64,000 bases of DNA, from positions 18,701 to 82,700 of the forward strand of contig JAKPNN010000008.1 of assembly GCA_029548365.1 (NCBI GenBank), in the 5' to 3' direction. Position numbers and translations under genes: made by a program. This DNA comes from Chloroflexota bacterium. Its GTDB lineage: Bacteria > Chloroflexota > Anaerolineae > Anaerolineales > Anaerolineaceae. Position 1 is the first letter of the stretch. Every line of letters begins with the position of its first letter. Below are positions 24,674-34,335 of this stretch, piece after piece. The notes beneath the pieces were generated by a model, which was not told the DNA's origin, searched no databases, and was given only the letters and a program-made list of their open reading frames with translations.

Positions 24674-25324
24674 TTAAAGGCTCAAATCAAGCACCATGAC
24701 CCGTACTTCCTCAGGCAAGGATGCGCTACTCTGGAGTTTAATCGACTCTTCAGTTTCGATAGAGGTCAAACCCATTTCCTTGAGGAATTTGGAAAGTGGG
24801 TCCAGTTTGATTAAGGAATTGCTCATCCCGTAATGCATGGGGATTGCGATGCCCGGTTCGAGCAATCGGATCACTTCGGCCGCTTGAGCTGCATTCAGGC
24901 TGGCACCCCCTCCAATCGGCACCAGGGCGATTTTTACCTCACCTAAGCCCTCAACCTCTGTCTGGCTGGGCACACTGTTCAACTCGCCAAGATGGGCGAC
25001 GGTCAGACCGTTATAGTCGATCACATACACCGTATTACGAGCGGATTCAGCCGCGGTTTTTCTGCCTTTGCCATTAATCCGCACGCCGGTGATGAACACA
25101 CCGCCAATTTCATATTCACCAGGCTCGGTGATTTCAAAAGCCTTGCCACGGATTGCGTTAAGGTAATTATGCGCTGGGTCTTCACAACTGACCGTCACCA
25201 CATCTGCACGCAGTTTACCGGGGTCAATTCCAACAACAGCCGGATCGTAAGGGTCTGTCACCACCGATGCCATACCGCGCTCCGTGATCCTGAAGCAAGA
25301 ATGTCCGTGCCAGGTAATTTCCAT
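24674..25324 (-). CDS. metallo-beta-lactamase-fold hydrolase (UPF0173-like)
   Basis: A 216-residue MBL-fold protein. It starts MEITWHGHSCFRI, the usual opening of the UPF0173/UlaG-like metal-dependent hydrolases, with the His of WHGHSC as in that group, TDPYDP after it, and IPMHYG near the end as a metal ligand. The common HxHxDH signature is not present in its classic form; VSCEDPAHNYLN stands in its place. The start at ATG 25324 has GGAGG 5 bases upstream; an in-frame TTG at 25336 is not needed. It is the first gene of the operon leading to mutY and pcm. Confidence 0.75.
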   Translation of the reverse strand: MEITWHGHSCFRITERGMASVVTDPYDPAVVGIDPGKLRADVVTVSCEDPAHNYLNAIRGKAFEITEPGEYEIGGVFITGVRINGKGRKTAAESARNTVYVIDYNGLTVAHLGELNSVPSQTEVEGLGEVKIALVPIGGGASLNAAQAAEVIRLLEPGIAIPMHYGMSNSLIKLDPLSKFLKEMGLTSIETEESIKLQSSASLPEEVRVMVLDLSL

Positions 25325-25590
25325 ACAAGCCTCCAATCTAATCTATTGAATTATACAACGTCCTGCCGAAATACGGTTAGGGCGGTGATAAGCGATAAAA
25401 TCAATGACTTCCTGCAGGTAAAGGGAAGTGGGGGCAGGAGTCAGGAAGGGTGATCATAGGCTTGCTCTTTGTTAAACTATGCGAAATCATATAACGATGA
25501 CGGATGACTGAGAAATGCTAATCCGCCCTTCTTGCCAGATTTCGCCTTCAAGTCACAACCAGCCAGATCATTGCTTCACCCTGGAGGTCT

Positions 25591-28584
25591 TTAAAACCCT
25601 TCCAGGTAGCTGAGATTAGCGATGCCTTTAGCCAGGCCAGCGATGCGCTGCATCAGCGCCAATCGGTTCTGACGCACGACCACATCCTCCGCCATCACCA
25701 GCACTTCATCAAAGAAGCGGTTGATGGTAGGCACCATAACCGTGATAGCGCCCAGGAAAGCATCCACTGAATCAGAGCCCTGCAGGCTTGTTTCTGCCTG
25801 GCTGAGGTCAGCAAACAATGAATGTTCAGCTTGTGTTTCAAAGCAAGATGGGTCTACGCGGTAGGTTTCCTCAAGGCTGCGGATGATGCGCACACAGCGG
25901 CTGAAAGCCGGCAAGATAGCCATCCAATCTTCGCGCGTAACCCAAGCGCTGAGTTCCTCCACGCCCTGCACGGTTGCATAGGGGTCTGTACCTTTTTCAG
26001 CCAGTACCGCATCAATCACATCATGAGAGTGACCCATCTCCAGCAGCATCACCTGCAACCGCCGCTGGATAAAATCTAAACAGGCGTCCACATCCTCTTC
26101 AGCTACGGGAACCGGCAGCTCGTTGGCTGCCGCTTCCAGCCCCCAGCGCAGGTCAAACGGGGTCTGCCAGGCGATCAAATTTTGACAAATACCCAGTGCT
26201 GCCCGCCGTTGAGCGAAGGGGTCTTTCGTTCCGGAGGGCGGTAGTTTTACCGCAAACAAGCCCATCAGCGTATCCAACCGGTCTGCCAATCCGACCACCA
26301 GGCCCGGCCTGGTTTTGGGCTGTAAATCATCGTCGAAGCGGGGCAGGTAGTGTTCAAAGATCGCCTCAGCCACAGCCGGGTTTTCATCGCTGCGCAACGC
26401 GTAATACCTGCCCATCACGCCCTGCAGGGAGGTCATCTCAACCACCATATCCGTTGCCAGGTCAGCTTTGGACAGCAAAACCGCCCGCAAGGCAGTCTCC
26501 ATTTCAAATTCGGTCAGACCAAGCCGCTCTCCCACCAAATTAGCCAGTTTAATCAAACGCTGGGTTTTATCGTAAAACGAACCCAATTGAACCTGGAAAG
26601 TGAGGGTGGTCAACCGTTTTACAAAGGATTCCAGCGGCTGCTCAAGATCCTTTCGGATGAAAAATTGGGCATCAACAAAGCGCGCCAGGATCACCTGTTG
26701 ATTGCCATCGGCAACCACAGCGGGGTCCTCCTGAATGCCATTGCTGACGGCAATAAAATAGGGCATCAGGCCTCCCTGGTCATCCTCCACCACGATATAC
26801 CGCTGGTGCTTCTTCATCACCGTGGTCAAAACCTCGGGCGGTAAGGTTTCTAAAAACTCACGGTCAAATTCACCGCGCAGCGCATGTGGGCTTTCCACCA
26901 TTTGTGTCACCTCAAGGATGATGTGTGGATCGTTCTGTATCCGTCCCCCCACTGCTGCTGCCAGCGCCTGAGCTTGCCTGCGGATCTCAGCTTCGCGCGC
27001 CTGCGGGTCGAGGATAATGCCCTGACCTTCAATTTTTGCCAGGTACTCCTGGGGTGATGCGACCGAGAATTCCGCTTCGGCTGCCAACCGCAAACCGCGT
27101 GTCACCCGTCCGCTGGTAGAGCCAGCAAAGCTGAACGGAACCACGGTCTCGCCGTGCAACGCCAGCAGCCAGCGAATAGGCCGCGAGAAAGACACCCCGG
27201 ATTCATTCCAGCGCATGGACTTGGTAAAACGCATCCCGGCGATCAAATTCGACAGGGCGCTTTCTAAAACCTGGTAAGCCGCCGCGCCCTGCTGGCTGAC
27301 CTTTGCTGCGACATAACGACCGCCATCGATCTCTTCCACCCTGAGCTGTCCCACATCAATGCCCTTGCTGCGGGCAAAGCCCGCGGCAATCTGAGTTGGG
27401 TTGCCATCGGCGTCAAAAGCCCGATCCGCGGGCGGCCCCTTAATCACCAGGTCGAGATCGGTCTGGCGTGCTGCCAGGTCCTCCACCAGAACCACCAGGC
27501 GCCGGGGTGTACCCATCACGTGCACCGCTCCATGTTCCAGGCGCAGATCCGCCAGCAGCGCCGGGACCTTCACCTCAAGCTGCGAAAGCGCACCTGAAAG
27601 GTCCGCTGCGGGAAGTTCTTCGGTTCCGATTTCAAGCAAAAACGTGGCTTTTTCAGTCGCAATTTCAACCCCTACCTCCGCGACAGCCTCCGCTTTGAGG
27701 GCGGATTGATCCAGCCAGGGAAACCCAGCCTGTTTACGCTGTTCATAGTAGGCTGTTGCCACCCGACGTGCCAGGTCGCGAGTGCGGGCAAATAGCGCCT
27801 GGCGTTCCGTCACGCCCACTGCGCCGCGTGTATCGAGGATGTTAAACGTATGCGATGTTTTCAGAACATAATCGTGGGCAGGCAGCGCCAGGCCAGCGTC
27901 GATGGCCCGAATCGCCTCGCTTTCAAACAAATTATACATCTGGCGCATGCTGTCCACATCAGCCACATCAAAATAATAGGTGCTGTGCTCGCGCTCACCC
28001 ACCAGGTTGACATCGCCGTTGGTGCGATCGGAATTCCACTGGATATCCTTAAAATGCCGCGCACCCTGCAGCGTCATCGCAATGCGTTCCAGCCCATAGG
28101 TAATTTCAATCGATACAGGCTCCAGATCAAAACCGCCGCATTGTTGAAAGTAAGTAAACTGGGTGATCTCAACACCATCCAGCCAAACCTCCCAGCCCAA
28201 TCCCCAGGCGCCGATAGCTGGCTGCTGCCAGTTGTCTTCCACAAAGCGGATGTCGTGCCGGGCAGGGTCAATGCCGATGGCTTGCAGAGATTCCAGGTAA
28301 ATCTCCTGCGGGTTGCCCGGATCGGGTTTGAGGATCACCTGGAACTGGTAGAACTGCTGCAGCCGATTGGGGTTATCACCATAGCGTCCGTCATCCGGGC
28401 GGATTGAAGGCTCAACATAAGCCACCTTCCAGGGTTCAGGACCCAAAACCCGTAAAAAAGTAGCCGGGTTCATCGTCCCCGCCCCAACCTGGGTGTAATA
28501 GGGCTGCCAGATCAGGCAGCCTCTGTCTGCCCAAAACTTCTGCAGCTTCATGATGATCGATTGGAAATGGATGGATTCCTTCAT
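25591..28584 (-). CDS. glyS: glycyl-tRNA synthetase, fused alpha and beta subunits
   Basis: One 997-residue chain contains both subunits of the bacterial alpha2-beta2 glycyl-tRNA synthetase. Residues 1 to about 290 are the catalytic alpha part ([45 protein letters not shown]). From about 312 the beta part begins with [12 protein letters not shown], and continues through [24 protein letters not shown] and the C-terminal anticodon-binding helices. It charges tRNA-Gly with glycine. No stop or frameshift separates the halves. A TATAAT-like box lies upstream on the minus strand around 28660; no T-box structure was recognised in the 180-base gap. Confidence 0.93.
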   Translation of the reverse strand: MKESIHFQSIIMKLQKFWADRGCLIWQPYYTQVGAGTMNPATFLRVLGPEPWKVAYVEPSIRPDDGRYGDNPNRLQQFYQFQVILKPDPGNPQEIYLESLQAIGIDPARHDIRFVEDNWQQPAIGAWGLGWEVWLDGVEITQFTYFQQCGGFDLEPVSIEITYGLERIAMTLQGARHFKDIQWNSDRTNGDVNLVGEREHSTYYFDVADVDSMRQMYNLFESEAIRAIDAGLALPAHDYVLKTSHTFNILDTRGAVGVTERQALFARTRDLARRVATAYYEQRKQAGFPWLDQSALKAEAVAEVGVEIATEKATFLLEIGTEELPAADLSGALSQLEVKVPALLADLRLEHGAVHVMGTPRRLVVLVEDLAARQTDLDLVIKGPPADRAFDADGNPTQIAAGFARSKGIDVGQLRVEEIDGGRYVAAKVSQQGAAAYQVLESALSNLIAGMRFTKSMRWNESGVSFSRPIRWLLALHGETVVPFSFAGSTSGRVTRGLRLAAEAEFSVASPQEYLAKIEGQGIILDPQAREAEIRRQAQALAAAVGGRIQNDPHIILEVTQMVESPHALRGEFDREFLETLPPEVLTTVMKKHQRYIVVEDDQGGLMPYFIAVSNGIQEDPAVVADGNQQVILARFVDAQFFIRKDLEQPLESFVKRLTTLTFQVQLGSFYDKTQRLIKLANLVGERLGLTEFEMETALRAVLLSKADLATDMVVEMTSLQGVMGRYYALRSDENPAVAEAIFEHYLPRFDDDLQPKTRPGLVVGLADRLDTLMGLFAVKLPPSGTKDPFAQRRAALGICQNLIAWQTPFDLRWGLEAAANELPVPVAEEDVDACLDFIQRRLQVMLLEMGHSHDVIDAVLAEKGTDPYATVQGVEELSAWVTREDWMAILPAFSRCVRIIRSLEETYRVDPSCFETQAEHSLFADLSQAETSLQGSDSVDAFLGAITVMVPTINRFFDEVLVMAEDVVVRQNRLALMQRIAGLAKGIANLSYLEGF

Positions 28585-28767
28585 AAGATATCTAACTCCA
28601 GTGGTTTTCCCACGATATCAGGATACAGCCCTGATTGATGTTAAATTTAACCCCATTATTATACCATCTGAAAGCGGTATCCATTGAGACACTGTGGGCG
28701 ATCATGGGGAAACCCGGCAGGCTCTCCAGGCGCAACGGGTAGCAAGCAGAACCCCTAATCGCCAGTT

Positions 28768-29541
28768 TCACGTCTCATCATTTGCCCCCTGGATTTTCCG
28801 CATAAATTCTGGTGTGTTCAAATGACTTTCGAGTAAATAGGAAAAATACGCCTCTGTCAAGGTGGACATTGCTTGATTGATCTCACCTGGGATCACAACC
28901 TGGGCGATGGACTGCCAATCTGAACGTTGCAAATGGCGCAGGTACCGTAAAACGTCTGTCTCAATCGGCCAGGCTTCTGTGCGACTTCGCCCGCAGGTCG
29001 GGCAGGCCACCCCGCCACCCAGCGGTGAGATAAATTGATCCTGTGCGCGGATATCAGCGCTACAATCGATGCAGTTAAATAATTGCGGTCGGTAGCCCAA
29101 TAATTCCAGCAGGCGAAGTTCGTAATAGCGCACAGCAGTTTCCAGGTTTTCCTGGGTTTCCAAACGTTCTAGCGTCTGTGCCAGCAGTCGATACAGACCG
29201 GGGTTCGGCCCCTCCTCATAGGTGAAGCGATCCAGCAATTCCACCACATAAGATGCCAGTGACATTCGGTGCAAATCTGCCCTTAATCCCGACATGGGCT
29301 TGAGGGCTTCAGCCTGGGTGATGATGTCCAGGTCGCGCCCGCTGGCGAGGAATAAATGCACCTGGCTAAAGGGCTCTAAATGTCCGGCTTTACGAGAACT
29401 AATCCTGCGGACTCCTTTAGCGATGGCGGAGATTTTGCCTTTCTCCAGCGTAAACAGCCTTAAGATCCGGTCTGCTTCGCCGAATTCGTAATGTCTCAGC
29501 ACAATTGCCCGGGTTTGATATGTGCGGCTTTCTCTGGGCAT
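28768..29541 (-). CDS. recO: DNA repair protein RecO
   Basis: A 257-residue recombination mediator that loads RecA on gapped DNA with RecF and RecR. The N-terminal OB-fold starts with RTYQTRAIVLRHYEFGEADR and LFTLEKGKISAIAKGVRR. The family's zinc-finger cysteines are in CIDC and CPTC, about 30 residues apart near positions 160-195. ATG at 29541 is used; a GTG just before it is also in frame. It lies 75 bases after cdd and before fused glyS, a common neighbourhood for recO. Confidence 0.9.
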   Translation of the reverse strand: MPRESRTYQTRAIVLRHYEFGEADRILRLFTLEKGKISAIAKGVRRISSRKAGHLEPFSQVHLFLASGRDLDIITQAEALKPMSGLRADLHRMSLASYVVELLDRFTYEEGPNPGLYRLLAQTLERLETQENLETAVRYYELRLLELLGYRPQLFNCIDCSADIRAQDQFISPLGGGVACPTCGRSRTEAWPIETDVLRYLRHLQRSDWQSIAQVVIPGEINQAMSTLTEAYFSYLLESHLNTPEFMRKIQGANDET

Positions 29542-29619
29542 CACGCCTCACCTGGATGAAATAGAAAAAACGCGCCTGCTGGCAATCCAACACGCGCGCA
29601 ACATTTGGCATTTGGCATA

Positions 29620-30039
29620 TCAGTCCCTGGCGGCATCCAGGTCCGCCTCTCCAAAGGCATGAGGCAGCAGGTCAGCCACCGTCAACTCGTGCAAGAGATT
29701 GCCCTGCAGGTCTGCTATCAGCACAGCCGTATCGAGGCCGAACTCAGCCAGCACCTGCCGGCAGGCGCCGCAGGGCGTGCCCCCATTCCTGGTGACAACG
29801 GCAATGGCGCGAAAAGACCGCTCCCCTTCAGACACCGCTTTAAACACGGCTACCCGCTCTGCGCATACCGTCAGCGGGTAAACTGCATTTTCAATATTGA
29901 CCCCTTCATAAATCTTGCCGGTGTCCGTTAGCAGTGCAGCGCCAACAGCATACGTTGAATAAGGCGCGTACGCGCGTTGCCAGGCATCCTGCGCTTTTTG
30001 AATTAATAGGCTGCGAAATTCATCCGTTAACATTTTCAT
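29620..30039 (-). CDS. cdd: cytidine deaminase
   Basis: A 139-residue enzyme of pyrimidine salvage that converts cytidine and deoxycytidine to the uridine forms. The zinc site is complete: CAERVAVF with the catalytic Glu, and PCGACRQVL with two further Cys ligands. The N-terminal AYAPYSTYAVGAALL is the usual substrate-side motif. Length fits the short homotetrameric class. Its ATG overlaps the end of the CNNM/CorC gene by 20 bases. Confidence 0.94.
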   Translation of the reverse strand: MKMLTDEFRSLLIQKAQDAWQRAYAPYSTYAVGAALLTDTGKIYEGVNIENAVYPLTVCAERVAVFKAVSEGERSFRAIAVVTRNGGTPCGACRQVLAEFGLDTAVLIADLQGNLLHELTVADLLPHAFGEADLDAARD

Positions 30040-31297
30040 GATCCTGTTTTATGCTCTCTGTGAGATGCTTTTTCGCGCGCACCTTGACGATCCTGCGCCC
30101 GTCCACTTGCTCGACAATCAAGGTCAGGCTGTCAAAATTTAATTGCTCGCCGCCGGTGGGCACATCACCGATCTCACTGTAAATAAAACCGCCGATGGTA
30201 TCTGCTTTGTCCGTAGCGATATCTGTTCCCATCACCTCGTTGAAAATATCTAAATCAACCCGGCCCTGAAACACATATTCATCTTTGCCAACCTGCAAAT
30301 AGGGCATTTCTTCGCTCTCATCATATTCGTCACGGATCTCACCGATGATCTCCTCAACAATATCCTCCAGGGTGACCACGCCAGCCACCCCGCCGTACTC
30401 ATCGACCACAATAGCCATGTGCATGCTGCGCGCTTGCATATCAGCCAGGACCTCATCAACCTTTTTTGATTCTGGAACGAAATAGACCAGCCTGAGCATA
30501 TCTCGATGGTCCGAGATCAGGTCATCATCCTGCTGCAAACCCAGTATGTCCTTGGCGTACAGCAAGCCAACCACGTTATCCACGGTCTCTTCATATACCG
30601 GCACCCGCGAATGCCCGCCCTGGATAAATGCCGTGCGTGCCTCTCCCAGGGTGCTGTCAATATCCAGGGTGATCAAATCGATGCGCGGCACCATGATCTC
30701 CTTAGCCAGGGTATCCCCAAATTGAAAGATGGAGTAGATCATTTCCCGCTCACCCTTTTCCAATGAGCCTTCATGCTGACCGACCTCAACCCATTCTTTC
30801 AAGTCTTCCTCGGTCATCGATGCCAGGGCGACCCGTTTGGCATTCGGACCAAGGATAGCCAGGATAACCGACGACAGGGGGTAAAACAGGGCTTTTAGCA
30901 CGATGGCGAATCCTCTGAAACGGAGCGCATTCTCTTCTGCGTTTTTCATTATTTGGGCTTTAATAAAATACTCAAGAATAACCACCAGGACCATGCCGAT
31001 GATAAAATAAACAACCAGCCACCCCAGGCTGAGGTCAGGCAGGGCTAAGCGTAAAACATTCACCCAAAAGCATGCCAGCGCAAAATGCAGCAAGGTCTGG
31101 GCAAAATTTAATCCCACGTGCAAACGCGAATCTTCAGCCAGGTTCACGGTCATTTCAACGGTTTTCTCACGCCCTTCGCGCAGGTTTAACAGGTACGGCA
31201 GCCTGACATGGGTATAACTGGCCTTAATCGCAACGACCAGCAAGTTAAGGAGCAAACTGATGGTCAACAGGATCCACAACAACAGGTTATTTGTCAC
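30020..31297 (-). CDS. CNNM/CorC-family membrane protein with CBS pair
   Basis: A 425-residue protein of the hemolysin-C/CorC (CNNM) family. The N-terminal DUF21 membrane domain (about 1-190) has three to four helices. A CBS-domain pair (about 205-325) follows with KEIMVPRIDLITLDID and VVDEYGGVAGVVTLEDIVEE. A CorC/HlyC transporter-associated domain ends the chain. Members are linked to Mg2+ or Co2+ efflux. The start is GTG at 31297 inside the end of glmU (11-base overlap), with GGAGA just upstream, so it is translationally coupled to glmU. Confidence 0.86.
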   Translation of the reverse strand: MTNNLLLWILLTISLLLNLLVVAIKASYTHVRLPYLLNLREGREKTVEMTVNLAEDSRLHVGLNFAQTLLHFALACFWVNVLRLALPDLSLGWLVVYFIIGMVLVVILEYFIKAQIMKNAEENALRFRGFAIVLKALFYPLSSVILAILGPNAKRVALASMTEEDLKEWVEVGQHEGSLEKGEREMIYSIFQFGDTLAKEIMVPRIDLITLDIDSTLGEARTAFIQGGHSRVPVYEETVDNVVGLLYAKDILGLQQDDDLISDHRDMLRLVYFVPESKKVDEVLADMQARSMHMAIVVDEYGGVAGVVTLEDIVEEIIGEIRDEYDESEEMPYLQVGKDEYVFQGRVDLDIFNEVMGTDIATDKADTIGGFIYSEIGDVPTGGEQLNFDSLTLIVEQVDGRRIVKVRAKKHLTESIKQDHENVNG

Positions 31298-32642
31298 TTC
31301 TCTCCAATTTTCGAATTATTCTTGCTGGAACACCGATCACCAGCGTGTCTTCGGGGACGTCATGGGTTACCACCGCACCCGCCCCGGTGATGCTGCGAGC
31401 GCCGATTTTCACCGGCGCGACCAGCATGGTATCGCTGCCAATAAACACCTCATCGCCTATTTCAGTTGGATTTTTTGCTTTACCATCAAAATTGCAGGTG
31501 ATGGTCCCCGCACCAATATTGACATTTTTGCCAATTTTTGCATCGCCGATATAGGAAAAGTGTCCCACCCTGGTGCCCGGTCCTAAATAGGAAGCCTTGA
31601 CCTCTCCAAAATTGCCCAAATGGACGCCCTCATCAAGTACCGCACCCTTACGCAGGTGGCAATAAGGACCCATGGTGACGTGATCGCGCACTTCAGCGTG
31701 TTCAAGCACGGATGCCAGCAAGTGCACATGATTGCCAACCGTTGAATTAATCACAGTTGTATCGGGCCCAATTTGACAATCCTCGCCAATAACCGTGTCG
31801 TCGCGCAGATAGGTGTTGGGTAGGATGACCGTATCGCGCCCAATGTGTACACCGGCTTCGATATAGGTGCGCTCCGGGTCAATGATAGTCACACCTGCCA
31901 GCATCCAGCCTTCATTAACGCGTTTCCCCAGCACTTTTTCAGCCTCTGCCAGGTGGACGCGGGTGTTCAAGCCGATGGCTTCCTCTGGATCGGCCAGCAC
32001 CAGCGATGCCACCTGGAAACCCTCTGCAACAGCCAGGCTGACCACATCCGTCAGGTAATATTCGCCTTTGGGTGAGGCAGGGATGCGCATCAGGGCTGTC
32101 CAGAGCCAGCCGGCATCAAAGCAATACGCGCTGACGTTGTACTCACAAATGGTCAGTTGTTCCGGGGTGGCATCTGCCTGTTCAACGATCCCAACGACGT
32201 GCCCCTGGTCATCTCGCACGACCCGTCCAAAGCCACGCGCCTCATCACCGATGATGCTGGTCATCGTTACCGGGCTTTTTGAAGATCTGTGCAGATCAAT
32301 TAATTGCTTCAGCGACTCGTTTCGCAATAAGGGCATATCTCCAAAAGTCACCAGCAGTGTATCCGCTTTTGATTGCAGTAAGGGCTGAGCCATCAGCACG
32401 GCGTGCCCTGTGCCTAATTGCTCTGCCTGAAGAGCGTACTCAACGGCATCCCCCACCGTGGCTCTGACCTGATCAGCGCCGTGTCCGACAACCAGCACGG
32501 GCACCAGATCTACCAAACCTTCCACAGCTTGTAAAGCATGCCAAATCAGGGGCTTGCCTCCCAGGAGGTGCAGCACTTTAGGGAGTTTTGAGCGCATACG
32601 GGTGCCTTCACCCGCAGCCAGTATGATGGAAGCTATTGTCAT
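31287..32642 (-). CDS. glmU: bifunctional UDP-GlcNAc pyrophosphorylase / GlcN-1-P acetyltransferase
   Basis: A 451-residue two-domain enzyme making UDP-N-acetylglucosamine for cell-wall synthesis. The N-terminal uridyltransferase has LAAGEGTRMRSKLPK at residues 8-22. From about 250 the left-handed beta-helix acetyltransferase shows hexapeptide repeats, the conserved His in RVGHFSYIGDA, and IGAGTITCNFDGKAK. Length matches the family. It is the first gene of the minus-strand run glmU-CNNM-cdd-recO. A tRNA-Gln gene lies 165 bases upstream. Confidence 0.95.
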   Translation of the reverse strand: MTIASIILAAGEGTRMRSKLPKVLHLLGGKPLIWHALQAVEGLVDLVPVLVVGHGADQVRATVGDAVEYALQAEQLGTGHAVLMAQPLLQSKADTLLVTFGDMPLLRNESLKQLIDLHRSSKSPVTMTSIIGDEARGFGRVVRDDQGHVVGIVEQADATPEQLTICEYNVSAYCFDAGWLWTALMRIPASPKGEYYLTDVVSLAVAEGFQVASLVLADPEEAIGLNTRVHLAEAEKVLGKRVNEGWMLAGVTIIDPERTYIEAGVHIGRDTVILPNTYLRDDTVIGEDCQIGPDTTVINSTVGNHVHLLASVLEHAEVRDHVTMGPYCHLRKGAVLDEGVHLGNFGEVKASYLGPGTRVGHFSYIGDAKIGKNVNIGAGTITCNFDGKAKNPTEIGDEVFIGSDTMLVAPVKIGARSITGAGAVVTHDVPEDTLVIGVPARIIRKLERSDK

Positions 32643-32806
32643 CAGCGCGCATCCTTTATTGCTTTAAAATTTACGGGGGCTGGCAAGCAAAAGCCACCCT
32701 GATTAAAGGCCAGCATTCCGGTAGGGCAATCCTTATTTTGGGCTGCCTTTCTCGCAATGGGTCTATCAGGGTTGGATTCTTGATCAGTCAAAGTTTGTAT
32801 TCAAAA

Positions 32807-32880
32807 TGGCCGGGGCACCAGGATTCGAACCTGGATCAACGGATTCAAAGTCCGCTGTGCTGCCATTGCACCATGCCCCA
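32807..32880 (-). tRNA. tRNA-Gln (anticodon TTG)
   Basis: On the minus strand a full cloverleaf can be folded: acceptor TGGGGCA with TGCCCCG, an anticodon loop CTTTGAA giving anticodon TTG, and the T loop GTTCGAATC. The terminal pair is T-G and the discriminator is G. The CCA end is encoded (32809-32807), unlike the other two tRNAs in the window. Confidence 0.93.
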
Positions 32881-33052
32881 GAATTGTAGCCATGATTCTA
32901 ACACATTTTTAGCGGATGTCCAACTGGCGCAGAGTGTCGATTTCTTTAACCTCTGCCGTTTCTCAAGCAGCAATGGTCATTTTATTCGTTTCGGAATTAA
33001 AAAACGAGGTTGACTAATATATTAATCAACCTCGTTACGGCAGTAAATTGAG

Positions 33053-33283
33053 TTACTTGAATTGGTCTTTAAATTTTTCTTTTGCCCGCCCAATCCTGAC
33101 CATGGTTACAATTCCAATGAAACCGATCAATAACCCTGATACCGACAAGCCATAGGCCAAAAAGTTCAGAAAGAACGAAGACCGCAAAATTTGCAGTACC
33201 ATCAATAAAGGCAGGATCACGCTTACCAGCAACATACTGCCACCCAGCAGGATTGTCTTCCAGGGTTGCCATTTAATAATCAT
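33053..33283 (-). CDS. small two-helix membrane protein coupled to the oligopeptide-type ABC operon
   Basis: A 76-residue protein with two hydrophobic helices (about 10-33 and 43-62) and a basic C-terminus ending KEKFKDQFK. I do not recognise it. ATG at 33283 overlaps the stop of the upstream ATPase gene as ATGA, which argues for this start over a TTG at 33298 and for co-translation. It is the last gene of the importer operon and could be an accessory subunit. Confidence 0.6.
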   Translation of the reverse strand: MIIKWQPWKTILLGGSMLLVSVILPLLMVLQILRSSFFLNFLAYGLSVSGLLIGFIGIVTMVRIGRAKEKFKDQFK

Positions 33284-34326
33284 CTGTAAAGCCAACAAGC
33301 CACCATTTGGCCTGGTTTCGGTGTGAAATGCGGCGGCTCTTCAACCTCGCACAATCCATGGATTATTTTCGGGCAGCGGGGGTGGAACCGGCAACCTGTG
33401 GGAGGATTGACCAAACTGGGCGGTTCTCCGGGCGGCACATCGCGAAAGCGGGTGGCATTTTCAGCATCCGGGTCGGATGTGGCTTCCATCAGAGCCTGTG
33501 AGTAGGGATGAAGCGGGTCGTGTACGATGGCGTCAATCATGGTTTTCTCAACAGCCTGTCCGGCATACATCACAAATACACGCTCTGAGAAGTACCGTAC
33601 TGTCGAAAGGTCATGCGTGATGTAAATCACCGCCAGATGGTGCTTTTCCTGCAGAGATTGCATCAGTCGCAGAATTTCAACCCGGACAGACGCATCCAGC
33701 ATCGAGACCGGTTCATCCGCAACGATCAGTTTGGGTTCGAGCATCATCGCGCGAGCCAGCACAACCCGCTGTTGCTGCCCGCCGCTGAGCATATGGGGGA
33801 ACTTCTCCAAAAAGTCTTCTGGCGGGCTCATTTTCACTTCTTCCATGGCCCGGTAAATTCTTTCGCTCCGCTCTTCTTTACTTTTTATACCGTTAATGAT
33901 CATCGGTTCAGCAAGAATTGTTTGCACGTTCATAAATGGGGGCAGTGCACCGTAGGGGTCTTGCTGCACATAACCCACATTAGAGCGAAAGGCTCGCATT
34001 TCTGATGCTTTAAGTTTGCTCAGCGGCTGACCTTCAAAGATGATGTCACCTGCCGTAGGCTGGTATAGCCCCAGGATGCTCTTCATCAGGGTTGTTTTTC
34101 CACAACCGCTTTCGCCCACAATTGCTATCGTTTCGCCATAGTGCAGATCAAAGTTGACTCCATCGACTGCGTGAACATAGCCAGAAATGCCAAAACCAAA
34201 TCGCCGCAGCTCAAACCAGACCTTCAGGTCCTGCACAGATAGCAACACCTCATCTTTACGATTGGTCTTTTGCATTCCTTCCACCGACGCCTCATGTGAT
34301 TCTGTCAATGCTTTATCCATCATCAT
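33280..34326 (-). CDS. dipeptide/oligopeptide ABC transporter ATPase, OppF type
   Basis: A 348-residue cytoplasmic ATPase. Walker A is GESGCGKTTL, the Q loop is YVQQDPYG, the ABC signature is LSGGQQQR, Walker B is LIVADEP and the switch His is in ITHDLS. The C-terminal oligopeptide-ABC extension with GCRFHPRCP and a later Cys places it in the OppD/OppF group. It energises uptake with its partner encoded 9 bases upstream. GGAGA precedes a run of three ATGs. An extra stretch of about 30 residues precedes the nucleotide-binding fold. Confidence 0.9.
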   Translation of the reverse strand: MMMDKALTESHEASVEGMQKTNRKDEVLLSVQDLKVWFELRRFGFGISGYVHAVDGVNFDLHYGETIAIVGESGCGKTTLMKSILGLYQPTAGDIIFEGQPLSKLKASEMRAFRSNVGYVQQDPYGALPPFMNVQTILAEPMIINGIKSKEERSERIYRAMEEVKMSPPEDFLEKFPHMLSGGQQQRVVLARAMMLEPKLIVADEPVSMLDASVRVEILRLMQSLQEKHHLAVIYITHDLSTVRYFSERVFVMYAGQAVEKTMIDAIVHDPLHPYSQALMEATSDPDAENATRFRDVPPGEPPSLVNPPTGCRFHPRCPKIIHGLCEVEEPPHFTPKPGQMVACWLYR

Positions 34327-34335
34327 CGTTTCTCC

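Noticed and set aside
32636..33013. 125-codon plus-strand frame between glmU and the importer
   Set aside because: It spans the tRNA-Gln gene on the other strand and has no ribosome site or motif.
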